From the NCBI GenBank assembly GCA_002305575.1, contig DBPP01000019.1, positions 1 to 36,857 of the forward strand: a stretch of DNA of 36,857 nucleotides. The letters run 5' to 3'. The stretch is from Ruminococcaceae bacterium UBA1417 (lineage in GTDB: Bacteria; Bacillota; Clostridia; Oscillospirales; Acutalibacteraceae). Of this stretch, positions 29,498 to 36,857 are shown piece after piece. The notes beneath the pieces were generated by a model. That model saw only the letters and a program-made list of their open reading frames with translations, was not told the origin of the DNA and searched no databases. The position numbers were made by a program, and so were the translations under genes. Position 1 is the first letter of the stretch. Every line of letters begins with the position of its first letter.

Positions 29498-32476
29498 ATG
29501 GAATTTCAGAAACTGCATGAAAATCCGGAAGTGCTGCATGTGGGTACCTGCCCCATCCGCAGCTATTACCTGCCCAAAGCGCCGGAGGATACGGCGGGCT
29601 CCTCGCGCGTCTGCTCGCTGAACGGCACGTGGTCCTTCCGCTATTTCGATTCCTTCCTCGACGTGTTTCCGGACGGCACCGCCGGGGACATCTGCTTCGA
29701 TGAGGATGACATGGACGAAATCGAGGTGCCGTCCTGCTGGCAGAACGCCGGTTACGACCGCCATATGTACACAAATGTCCGCTACCCGATTCCGTTTGAC
29801 CCGCCGTATGTGCCCGATCAGAACCCGTGCGGGCTGTATCTGCGCCGGTTCGAGATCAGCGCGGCGGACATGACGCGGCGCACGTATCTGAATTTTGAAG
29901 GCGTCGATTCGTGCTTCTACCTGTGGATCAACGAGCAGTTTGCGGGCTACAGCCAGGTTTCACACTCGACGAGCGAGTTCGACATCACAGACCTTTTGGT
30001 CGAGGGAGAAAACGCCGTTGCGGTGCTCGTGCTCAAATGGTGCGACGGCACGTACCTTGAGGATCAGGACAAGCTGCGCATGAGCGGCATTTTCCGCGAC
30101 GTGTACCTCATCAGCCGGCCGGAAAACCACATCCGCGATTTCTTTGTAAAAACGAATTTGAACGCGGACTTCACATCGGCGTCCATCACGGTGGAGACCG
30201 AACTTTGCGGCGCCGTGGAGATCACGGCCGCGCTGTACGCGCCGCACGGCGAACTGGTGCAGATGGCGTCCGGTGCAAATCCGCGCTTCACGGTGGAGAA
30301 TCCCCTTTTGTGGAACGCCGAGGACCCCTACCAGTATAAGCTTGTGCTGCGCACGCCGGATGAGGTCATCGAGCAGATGATCGGCATTTCGAAAACCGAG
30401 ATCCGCGACGGCGCGCTCTACTTCAACGGTGTGAAGATCAAGCTGCGCGGCGTGAACCGCCACGACAGCGATCCCGTAACGGGCTATACGATCAGCCGCG
30501 AGCAGGCGAAGCGCGACCTGTTCCTGATGAAGCAGCACAACATCAATGCCATCCGCACGAGCCATTACCCGAATGCCCCGTGGTTTTTGCAGCTTTGCAG
30601 TGAATACGGCTTCTATGTGATCGCCGAGGCAGACATCGAGAGCCACGGCGCCACGGCACAGTTGGGCGGCTACGGGATGGACGAGTACGCGGACATCGCG
30701 CTCAACCCGCTTTTTGATAAGGCCATCCTCGACCGCATCCAGCGCAGTGTGATCCGCGACAAGAACAACGCCTGCGTATTGATGTGGTCGTACGGCAACG
30801 AGAGCGGCTGGGGCCCGAGCTTTGAAAAGGCCGGCGCGTGGGTCAAATCGTACGATCCCGCCCGCCTGACGCATTACGAAAACACGTATTACAACGCGCG
30901 CGGCCACCAGAACGATCTGTCCTCGCTCGACGTGGTCAGCCGCATGTATCCCGCGCCGCAGTGGATCCGGGAATACTTTGAGGATCCGAAAAACACGCAG
31001 CCGCTTGTGCTGTGCGAATACATCCACGCGATGGGCAACGGCCCCGGAGATGCGGAGGAATACCAGCAGCTCATCATGCAGTATGACGGCTTCATGGGCG
31101 GCTTTGTGTGGGAGTGGTGCGACCATGCGGTATACGGCGGCACAACGCCCGACAACCGCGACATCTTCCGCTACGGCGGCGATTTCGGCGAGTACCCGCA
31201 CGACAGCAACTTCTGTATGGACGGCCTCGTCTACCCGGACCGTACGCCGCACACAGGTCTTCTGGAATATAAGAATGTGATCCGTCCCGTGCGCGCCGGA
31301 CTGGTGGACGCGAAAACGGCGCAGATCCGCCTGACGAATTACCGCGATTTTACGAATACCGACGATTTCCTGATGATTTCCTGGGAGATCCAGCAGGACG
31401 GCGAGACGACCGCGTGCGGCACGATTGACGACGTGGCCATCGCGCCGCACGAGAGCGGCGTCATCACGCTCAACGGCGAAATGCCCGAGACGGGCGACGT
31501 GACAATTCTTCTGAATTACAGCGCGAAAAAGGATGACAGTGTCTTCTTCCCGAAGGGGCATGCACTCGGCTTCGACCAGCTCATTGTCTCCCGCGCGCCG
31601 CGTGAGGAAGTGGCATTGCAGCCGGGCGACGTGCAGGTATTTGAGGACGGCCGCCGCATCACGGTTTGCGGTGCGGACTTCCGCTATGTCTTCTCAAAGA
31701 CCGGCGGCGTTTTCGAAAGCCTTGTGAAGAGCAACGTGCCGGTCACCACGCGCCCGATGACGTGGAACGTCTGGCGGGCGCCGACGGACAACGACCAGTT
31801 TGTCCGCGCGGATTGGGAAAAGGCCGGCTATGACCGCATGGCCGTAAAGGTATACGAATGCGCGGGCTATACGGAAAACGGCGTTGCCGTTATTGCGTGC
31901 CGTCTTGGCCTGGCAGCCGTGTTCCGCCGCCCGTTCCTCACGCTCGATTGCCGCTTCACCATCGACGGCGCCGGCCGCATCCGCGCGCAGATCGAAGCGA
32001 AACGCGACAAGGAACGCATCTTCCTGCCGCGCTTCGGCCTGAGAATGTTCCTGCCCAAAGCGTTCGACACGGCCGAGTATTTCGGCTATGGGCCGTATGA
32101 GTCGTACTGCGATAAGCACCAATCGTCCTACCTCGGCCGTTTTGCCCAGCGGACGGACGACCTCATGGAAGACTACGTGAAGCCGCAGGAAAACGGCAGC
32201 CGCTTCGGCTGCGCGTCCGTCACCGTGACGGATGGCGCCGCCGCCGTGACTGTGACGAGCCCGGAGGACTTTTCGTTCAACCTCTCGAACTACACGCAGG
32301 AGGAGCTGACGGAGAAAAAGCACAACTACGCGCTGGAGGAAAGCCCGGACGTCGTGTTCTGCTTCGACTATAAGATGAGCGGCGTCGGCTCCAACAGCTG
32401 CGGCCCGCAGCTCGCCGCACCGATGCGGCTGGATGCGGAAGCGTTCACCTTCCGGTTTGATCTGATTGTAGAATAA
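29498..32476 (+). CDS. lacZ: GH2 beta-galactosidase (LacZ type)
   Basis: A 992-residue enzyme with full LacZ architecture: sugar-binding jelly roll (RRTYLNFEGVDSCFYLWINE), Ig-like domains, TIM-barrel and C-terminal beta domains. The catalytic acid/base is Glu435 (MWSYGNESGWG) and the nucleophile Glu507 (VLCEYIHAMGN). The barrel motif RGVNRHDSDPVTGYT and the later WEWCDHAVY are also present. No signal peptide, so intracellular hydrolysis of imported beta-galactosides such as lactose. ATG 29498 is chosen over an in-frame ATG at 29486 because of GGAG at 29483-29486. The next gene, a lipoprotein, is 64 bases downstream and likely cotranscribed. Confidence 0.95.
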   Translation: MEFQKLHENPEVLHVGTCPIRSYYLPKAPEDTAGSSRVCSLNGTWSFRYFDSFLDVFPDGTAGDICFDEDDMDEIEVPSCWQNAGYDRHMYTNVRYPIPFDPPYVPDQNPCGLYLRRFEISAADMTRRTYLNFEGVDSCFYLWINEQFAGYSQVSHSTSEFDITDLLVEGENAVAVLVLKWCDGTYLEDQDKLRMSGIFRDVYLISRPENHIRDFFVKTNLNADFTSASITVETELCGAVEITAALYAPHGELVQMASGANPRFTVENPLLWNAEDPYQYKLVLRTPDEVIEQMIGISKTEIRDGALYFNGVKIKLRGVNRHDSDPVTGYTISREQAKRDLFLMKQHNINAIRTSHYPNAPWFLQLCSEYGFYVIAEADIESHGATAQLGGYGMDEYADIALNPLFDKAILDRIQRSVIRDKNNACVLMWSYGNESGWGPSFEKAGAWVKSYDPARLTHYENTYYNARGHQNDLSSLDVVSRMYPAPQWIREYFEDPKNTQPLVLCEYIHAMGNGPGDAEEYQQLIMQYDGFMGGFVWEWCDHAVYGGTTPDNRDIFRYGGDFGEYPHDSNFCMDGLVYPDRTPHTGLLEYKNVIRPVRAGLVDAKTAQIRLTNYRDFTNTDDFLMISWEIQQDGETTACGTIDDVAIAPHESGVITLNGEMPETGDVTILLNYSAKKDDSVFFPKGHALGFDQLIVSRAPREEVALQPGDVQVFEDGRRITVCGADFRYVFSKTGGVFESLVKSNVPVTTRPMTWNVWRAPTDNDQFVRADWEKAGYDRMAVKVYECAGYTENGVAVIACRLGLAAVFRRPFLTLDCRFTIDGAGRIRAQIEAKRDKERIFLPRFGLRMFLPKAFDTAEYFGYGPYESYCDKHQSSYLGRFAQRTDDLMEDYVKPQENGSRFGCASVTVTDGAAAVTVTSPEDFSFNLSNYTQEELTEKKHNYALEESPDVVFCFDYKMSGVGSNSCGPQLAAPMRLDAEAFTFRFDLIVE

Positions 32477-32540
32477 CAATGCATGGCGAAGTGTTCACCC
32501 TTTCGGTCGTTTGGACTCGGATTAAAAGGAGGACACGGAG

Positions 32541-32900
32541 ATGAACCGTAAACTTTTTGCCGCTTTGCTGCTTGTGCTTTTGTGCTCTGCTTTTGCAGGC
32601 TGCGCTGCCGAGACGCGCAGTCCGATGCAGCAGGCCAAAATTGTGGTGGACTACGCCGAAGCGCGCTTTGCGGCGCGCATGGAAGCGCAGGGTGTGGCGG
32701 GCCACACCCTTACGGGTACGTCGTACACGCAGTTTGCGCGCGACAATACGCTGTACCAGGTTTGGATCGACTACCGCGAAGGGGACGGAGAGCCGCAGAC
32801 GTACAGCTACGTGCTCCGGTTGGAGGACGAAACCGTAGTCTTGCTCGGCGAGGGAGACGCCGAAGCCATGGCGGCGCTGCTTACGGAGGAAGCCGGTTAA
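32541..32900 (+). CDS. Small lipoprotein of unknown function
   Basis: A 119-residue protein with a lipoprotein signal peptide: MNRK, a hydrophobic run and the lipobox SAFAGC with lipid-bearing Cys21. The mature part is small, with an alpha-beta pattern (SPMQQAKIVVDYAEARFAAR, then LYQVWIDYREGDGEPQTYSY, LRLEDETVVLLGEGDAEAMA). I do not recognise the family. AAAGGAGG at about 32526-32533 precedes ATG 32541. Its placement after lacZ suggests cotranscription, but a sugar-binding role is not evident. A hairpin with T run starts 39 bases after the stop. Confidence 0.8.
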   Translation: MNRKLFAALLLVLLCSAFAGCAAETRSPMQQAKIVVDYAEARFAARMEAQGVAGHTLTGTSYTQFARDNTLYQVWIDYREGDGEPQTYSYVLRLEDETVVLLGEGDAEAMAALLTEEAG

Positions 32901-32938
32901 AATTTTCGGATTTTCCGTCAAAATACAAATAAAATAAG

Positions 32939-32997
32939 ACCGTACAATTTTTTGTGAAAATGCGTTTTTTCGCTTGCAAAAGGTTGTACGGTTTTTT
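32939..32997. promoter_or_regulatory. Long inverted repeat: probable paired operator and terminator hairpin
   Basis: ACCGTACAA (32939-32947) and TTGTACGGT (32984-32992) are perfect inverted copies whose centres are 45 bases apart. The pairing can extend to 17 bp (32939-32955 with 32976-32992, with G-T pairs), followed by six T. As RNA this is a terminator for the lipoprotein gene. As DNA, each arm resembles the TTGTACG half-site known for AraR-type GntR/LacI regulators, and the right arm lies in the spacer of the regulator's promoter. Confidence 0.65.
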
Positions 32998-33002
32998 ATA
33001 AT
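32974..33002 (+). promoter_or_regulatory. Promoter of the GntR/LacI-type regulator gene
   Basis: -35 TTGCAA (32974-32979), 17-base spacer, perfect -10 TATAAT (32997-33002). The TTGTACGGT arm (32984-32992) lies between the two boxes, so the regulator could repress itself. A further near-copy, TTGTATGG, begins at 33007, at the expected start of the transcript. Confidence 0.8.
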
Positions 33003-33098
33003 AGAGTTGTATGGACAAATCAGCGGCCAAAACCCAAACCCGGCCGCGGCTGTACGGCTGCGTGGCACACCTTGCGCGCAGAGAAAGGGAGTTGAAGT

Positions 33099-34217
33099 AT
33101 GGCGGACACGGAAAGAAAGACGGCGAAGTACCGTTTTCTGGTGGAGACCATCAAGGAAAAAATCAAGAACGGCGCGTATGCGCCGGGCGACCGCATGGAA
33201 TCGGAGAACCGGCTTTCCGAACAATTCGGGTACAGCCGCCAGACGGTGCGGCAGGCGCTGTCCGTCTTGGAGCGCGAGGGACTCATCGAGCGCCGCCGTG
33301 GCAGCGGCACCTACATCAGTACCGAAAGCCGCCGCCCGCCGCGCGGCAGCAGCGTGGCGATTGTGACGTCGTATATTTCGGATTACATTTTCCCGACGAT
33401 TATCCGCGGCATTGAGGAAACGCTGACAAACGCCGGCTATAGCCTGACGCTCGGCGTGACGAACAACCACGTCGAGGATGAAAGCCGCATTTTGCAGTCG
33501 CTGATCAGCCGGAAAATCGACGGCGTGATCGTGGAGGGCACGAAGACGGCTTTTCCGAATCCAAATGTCGAGCTTTATCGGAAGCTGGAAAAGATGGGTG
33601 TTCCGGTGGTGTTTTTCAACAGCTATTACCGCGACTTATCGGATGCCGTCTACGTGGTGACCGACGACAAAAAGGCAGGCCGTCAGGCTGTGGAACTTTT
33701 GCTGTCGAAAGGCTGTCGGAAGCTCGGCGGCGTGTTCAAATCGGACGATATGCAGGGCCACGGGCGTTACGCCGGCTTTTCTGAAGGGCTGATCCGCAAC
33801 GGGTGTCCGATCAACGACGATTGCGTGGTGTGGTATACGACGGCGGAGCGCAGCCGGCTTTTCCGGCCGGACAACCGCGACTATATGTTTGAACGCCTGC
33901 GGGACTGCGACGGCATCGTGTGCTACAACGACCAGATTGCCTACGGCGTAATTGATCTGCTGGTGAGCCGCGGCGCGCGCGTGCCCGAGGATGTGCTCGT
34001 GACCGGCTTCGACAACTCGAGTGTTTCCGAGTATTCCCCGGTGAAAATCACGTCGTTTGCCCACCCGAAGGACGAGATGGGACGTATTGCGGCGAACAAG
34101 CTCATTCGGATGCTGCGCAGCGGCGAACCGGAATACCCGATTATCCTCGATATGCCGCTTTTCGAAAAGCAGTCGACGGCGCGGCCGCCGGCCGGTATAA
34201 AGCTGCCCGAGAAATAA
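33099..34217 (+). CDS. AraR-type transcription regulator (GntR DNA-binding domain + LacI-type sugar-binding domain)
   Basis: A 372-residue regulator. Residues ~8-75 are a GntR winged helix (IKEKIKNGAYAPGDRMESEN, FGYSRQTVRQALSVLEREGL, RRRGSGTYIS). Residues ~83-365 are a periplasmic-binding-like effector domain of the LacI/AraR kind (VAIVTSYISDYIFPTIIRGI, KIDGVIVEGTK, CDGIVCYNDQIAYGVIDLL, EDVLVTGFDNSSVS). This chimeric layout is that of AraR of Bacillus (about 362 residues). No arabinose genes are in the window, so the ligand may be another sugar, perhaps one handled by the genes around it. GAAAGGGAG precedes ATG 33099. TTGTACGG-type sites lie in its own promoter. Confidence 0.9.
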   Translation: MADTERKTAKYRFLVETIKEKIKNGAYAPGDRMESENRLSEQFGYSRQTVRQALSVLEREGLIERRRGSGTYISTESRRPPRGSSVAIVTSYISDYIFPTIIRGIEETLTNAGYSLTLGVTNNHVEDESRILQSLISRKIDGVIVEGTKTAFPNPNVELYRKLEKMGVPVVFFNSYYRDLSDAVYVVTDDKKAGRQAVELLLSKGCRKLGGVFKSDDMQGHGRYAGFSEGLIRNGCPINDDCVVWYTTAERSRLFRPDNRDYMFERLRDCDGIVCYNDQIAYGVIDLLVSRGARVPEDVLVTGFDNSSVSEYSPVKITSFAHPKDEMGRIAANKLIRMLRSGEPEYPIILDMPLFEKQSTARPPAGIKLPEK

Positions 34218-34333
34218 GCGCGCTTGCGCATTCCCCGGGCTTCGGCGTGTTTCAGGTTTTATCGGTCGAAAATGGAAGGTACAAATGGACGATCCATCGG
34301 AAAATAAAAGACAACAGAAAAGGAGCTACCATC

Positions 34334-35293
34334 ATGAAAATTGAAAAACTGTCACCGGCATTCAAGGATTACCTTTGGGGCGGCACAAAGCTGCGCGACG
34401 TATACGGCAAAAAGTGCGACTACGACAAGGTCGCCGAAAGCTGGGAGCTTTCCACGCATCCGGCGGGCCAGAGCGTCATCGCGGGCGGCGAATACGACGG
34501 CCTTACATTTGGCGACTACATCGAAAAGGCCGGCCGTACCGTACTCGGTAAAAATTGCGCGCGGTTCAAGGAGTTCCCGGTTCTGATCAAATTCATCGAT
34601 GCGAAGGATCCGCTTTCCGTGCAGGTACACCCGAGCGACGAATACGCGCTGCGTGTGGAGGGCGAATACGGCAAGACCGAAATGTGGTATGTCGTCGACT
34701 GCGACCCCGGCGCCTCGCTCTACTTCGGCGTGAACCGCGCGATCACAAAGGACGAGTTCAAAAAACGCATTGAGGAAAACACGCTGACCGACGTGCTTTA
34801 CAAGGCCGACGTGAAGAAGGGCGATGTGTTCTTCATTCAGTCCGGTACGATCCACGCGATCGGCGCGGGCATCCTGATCTGCGAGATCCAGCAGAATTCG
34901 AACACGACGTACCGCGTGTACGATTACGGCCGCCGCGGCGCGGATGGCAAGTTGCGCGAGCTGCACATCGACAAGGCCATCGACGTCTCGACGCTTACGC
35001 CGAGCGATACGACCGACAAGCAGAGCGCGCCCGAGGCGATTCCCGGCGGTACGAAGACGGCGCTCGCTTCCTGCGAATACTTCACGACCGAGAAGTATGT
35101 GGTTGACGGCACGGTAGAGATCGACGTGGACGACAGCTCCTTCGCTTCGCTCGTCGTCACCGAGGGTACGGGTACGGTTACGGGCCCGGAGAACGAAATC
35201 GCCTTTAAGGCTGCGGACAGCCTTTTCGTTCCGGCCGGCACAGGCAAGGTGACGATCAGCGGTTCGTGTACGATTGTAAAAACAACGGTTTAA
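34334..35293 (+). CDS. manA: Mannose-6-phosphate isomerase, class I
   Basis: A 319-residue cupin enzyme interconverting mannose-6-P and fructose-6-P. Motifs: SPAFKDYLWGGTKLRDVYGK at the start; zinc-binding region KDPLSVQVHPSDEYA (Gln-x-His); FFIQSGTIHAIGAGILICEI with another His; and IQQNSNTTYRVYDYGR, the active-site segment of this family. The length is that of the short Firmicute form (about 315). AAAAGGAGC lies before ATG 34334. In-frame upstream codons to 34247 have no ribosome site. It follows the regulator by 116 bases, where GGTACAAATGG (around 34278) gives one possible half-site of that regulator. The product would feed mannose units into glycolysis or supply mannose-P for glycan synthesis. 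Confidence 0.92.
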   Translation: MKIEKLSPAFKDYLWGGTKLRDVYGKKCDYDKVAESWELSTHPAGQSVIAGGEYDGLTFGDYIEKAGRTVLGKNCARFKEFPVLIKFIDAKDPLSVQVHPSDEYALRVEGEYGKTEMWYVVDCDPGASLYFGVNRAITKDEFKKRIEENTLTDVLYKADVKKGDVFFIQSGTIHAIGAGILICEIQQNSNTTYRVYDYGRRGADGKLRELHIDKAIDVSTLTPSDTTDKQSAPEAIPGGTKTALASCEYFTTEKYVVDGTVEIDVDDSSFASLVVTEGTGTVTGPENEIAFKAADSLFVPAGTGKVTISGSCTIVKTTV

Positions 35294-35358
35294 TTTGGAA
35301 ACGGCAGAAGCATGGCGGGGACATGGCGCCGCCGGGTGGAAAGGACGGCTTTTCAACA

Positions 35359-36366
35359 ATGAAAATGGACTTTGTGGATGAAACGGCGCTCGAAGCGCAG
35401 GAGGAAATGCCGGAGGAAGAGCGCGGCAAGATCGTTCTGGTCGGCGAACCGATGGGGCTTTTCATGGCGGACGAGCCCGGCGAGCTCGAAGACGTCGCGC
35501 ACTTTTCGGCGGGCGTTGCGGGCGCGGAGTACAACGTTGCGGTGGGCCTTTCGCGGCTCGGCCATACGGCGCTCTATTGCACGCGGCTCGGCGATGATCC
35601 GATCGGCCGGCGCATTTTGAAGAGCATGGCGCAAAACGGCGTTGCGGCGGACCTCGTCACCGTGACGGGCGCGGCCCCGACCGGCTTTATGATGAAGGGC
35701 AAAACCGCAGTCGGCGATCCCAAAATCGCGTATTTCCGGCGCGGCAGCGCGGCCTCGCAGATTTCCACCCACGACATCGACAAGCTCGACCTGTGCGGCT
35801 GTGATTTCCTGCATGTCACCGGTATTTTTCCGGCGGTGTCGAAATCGGCGCTCGAAGCGGTTCGGCGGTTGATCGCGCGCGCCAAGGCGCTCGATATGTT
35901 CGTGTCGTTTGACCCGAACCTGCGCCCACAGCTTTGGGCGGACGAAAAGGAAATGGTGCGCACGCTCAACGCGCTTGCGTCCGAAGCAGACCTGGTGCTG
36001 CCCGGTCTTGGCGAAGGTAAAATCCTCACGAAAAAAGAAACGCCGGCGGAAATCGCGGCATTCTACCACAGCCGCGGTGTGGACAGCGTGATCGTGAAGA
36101 CCGGCGCGGACGGCGCATACTGGTCGACGGGCGGCGAAAGCGGCACGGTGCCGGCATTCCCGGTCAAAAAGATCGTCGATACCGTCGGCGCTGGAGACGG
36201 CTTTGCGGCCGGCGTGCTTTCGGCCGTGGCCGAGGGCCTTTCGCTCAGCGAGGCGGCGCGCCGCGGCACGGTGATCGGCTCGATCCAGATCACGCACCAG
36301 GGCGACAACGAGGGCCTGCCGACGCGCGAAACGCTGGAAGCCGTGATGCAGGCCGGTATTGTGTAA
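35359..36366 (+). CDS. kdgK: PfkB-family sugar kinase, probable 2-keto-3-deoxygluconate kinase
   Basis: A 335-residue ribokinase-fold kinase. The core starts KIVLVGEPMGLFMADEPGEL, and FSAGVAGAEYNVAVGLSRLG is the sugar-binding N-terminal signature. VSFDPNLRPQLWADEKEM and the PfkB signature VDTVGAGDGFAAGVLSAV, with the catalytic Asp, follow. These resemble KdgK more than fructokinase, but the substrate is not certain. The N-terminal ~24 residues (acidic, DETALEAQEEMPEEER) precede the normal family start, which is unusual. ATG 35359 has GGAAAGGAC 12 bases upstream; in-frame starts at 35323 and 35365 are alternatives. It lies 65 bases behind manA, probably in the same transcript. Confidence 0.75.
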   Translation: MKMDFVDETALEAQEEMPEEERGKIVLVGEPMGLFMADEPGELEDVAHFSAGVAGAEYNVAVGLSRLGHTALYCTRLGDDPIGRRILKSMAQNGVAADLVTVTGAAPTGFMMKGKTAVGDPKIAYFRRGSAASQISTHDIDKLDLCGCDFLHVTGIFPAVSKSALEAVRRLIARAKALDMFVSFDPNLRPQLWADEKEMVRTLNALASEADLVLPGLGEGKILTKKETPAEIAAFYHSRGVDSVIVKTGADGAYWSTGGESGTVPAFPVKKIVDTVGAGDGFAAGVLSAVAEGLSLSEAARRGTVIGSIQITHQGDNEGLPTRETLEAVMQAGIV

Positions 36367-36392
36367 ATTCAAAACAGAACAGGAGAAGCTAT

Positions 36393-36857
36393 ATGCGGGC
36401 AAAACGTGTATTTTTAATTGTGCTCGACAGCGTCGGCATCGGGGAGATGCCCGATGCCGCGCGCTTTGGCGATGCAGGCAGCAACACGCTTTTGAGCTGT
36501 TCGAAAAGCCCGCGCTTTGCGCTGCCGCATCTCGGTGCGCTGGGGCTTTTCAACATCGACGGCGTGACGTGCGGGAAAAGGACGGTCACGCCGTCCGCTG
36601 CCTTTGCGCGGCTTGCGGAGAAATCAAACGGGAAGGATACGACGGTCGGCCATTGGGAAATTGCGGGCGTCGTCAGCGAACAGCCGTTGCCCGCATTTCC
36701 AAACGGCTTCCCCGCGGATTTTCTTCGCCGGTTTTCGGCGGCGGTCGGTCGCGGCGTGCTGTGCAACAGGCCGTATTCGGGTACGGCGGTGATTGCGGAT
36801 TACGGCGTGGAACACATGAGAACGGGCGACCTCATCGTCTACACCTCGGCGGACAGC
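36393..36857 (+). CDS. deoB: Phosphopentomutase, N-terminal part (runs off the window)
   Basis: 155 codons are present. The protein interconverts ribose-1-P (or deoxyribose-1-P) and ribose-5-P in nucleoside salvage. The N-terminus RVFLIVLDSVGIGEMPDAA contains the metal-binding Asp12, and NGKDTTVGHWEIAG carries the phospho-threonine region (Thr83/84) of the alkaline-phosphatase-like fold. The cap domain begins around residue 100 (AFPNGFPADFLRRF). ACAGGAGAAG lies just before ATG 36393. It is 26 bases after the sugar kinase, so it may be cotranscribed with it. Confidence 0.95.
   Translation, partial: MRAKRVFLIVLDSVGIGEMPDAARFGDAGSNTLLSCSKSPRFALPHLGALGLFNIDGVTCGKRTVTPSAAFARLAEKSNGKDTTVGHWEIAGVVSEQPLPAFPNGFPADFLRRFSAAVGRGVLCNRPYSGTAVIADYGVEHMRTGDLIVYTSADS

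Overview
The window looks like chromosomal DNA of a GC-rich, anaerobic, gut-type Firmicute, most likely a member of the Oscillospirales (Clostridia). The basis is the indolepyruvate:ferredoxin oxidoreductase genes, strong AAGGAGG-type ribosome sites, Gram-positive surface and lipoprotein signals, an OmpR-type two-component system, beta-galactosidase and alpha-galactosidase-like enzymes, and PBSX/Mu-like phage genes of the kind found in clostridia. No rRNA, tRNA, insertion sequence, integrase or CRISPR array is visible.

Region 1 (1-4627) is an aromatic 2-oxoacid operon: the end of one phenylacetate-CoA ligase gene, iorA, iorB, a second complete ligase gene and a two-ACT-domain protein, closed by a strong terminator. 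Together they would interconvert aryl-pyruvates, arylacetyl-CoAs and free aryl acetates. Region 2 (4632-7893) is visibly more AT-rich. It has a small XRE regulator diverging from a large secreted CHAP/lectin/Cys-repeat surface protein, with a perfect 18-bp operator-like palindrome over the surface gene's -35 box.

Region 3 (8135-18615) is the most unusual part. Sixteen tightly packed co-directional genes encode a truncated small terminase, an intact large terminase, portal, head protease, capsid, neck proteins, a LysM baseplate protein, a full Mu-like baseplate series (gp44-gp48 order) and a short fibre. There is no recognisable sheath, tube, tape measure, lysis, integration, replication or repressor gene. 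All frames are open and the GC-rich codon use resembles the chromosomal genes around it. The best working idea is a domesticated phage particle module, possibly gene-transfer-agent-like; a remnant phage with a deleted tail is the main alternative.

Region 4 (18663-22517, minus strand) is a response regulator - histidine kinase - HtrA protease operon. The HtrA reading frame is cut by an in-frame TAA inside its Pro-rich cytoplasmic tail. Region 5 (22780-24350) is a MATE efflux gene with a near-consensus promoter and a leader hairpin.

Region 6 (24373-36857) is largely about sugars: a clan GH-D alpha-galactosidase-like enzyme, a convergent 1059-residue membrane protein that appears to fuse two GT-C glycosyltransferases around a discoidin-like domain, GH2 beta-galactosidase, a small lipoprotein, an AraR-type GntR/LacI regulator whose promoter overlaps an operator/terminator hairpin, mannose-6-phosphate isomerase, a PfkB-family sugar kinase and the start of phosphopentomutase. 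All family calls come from reading the sequences; no database search was run.
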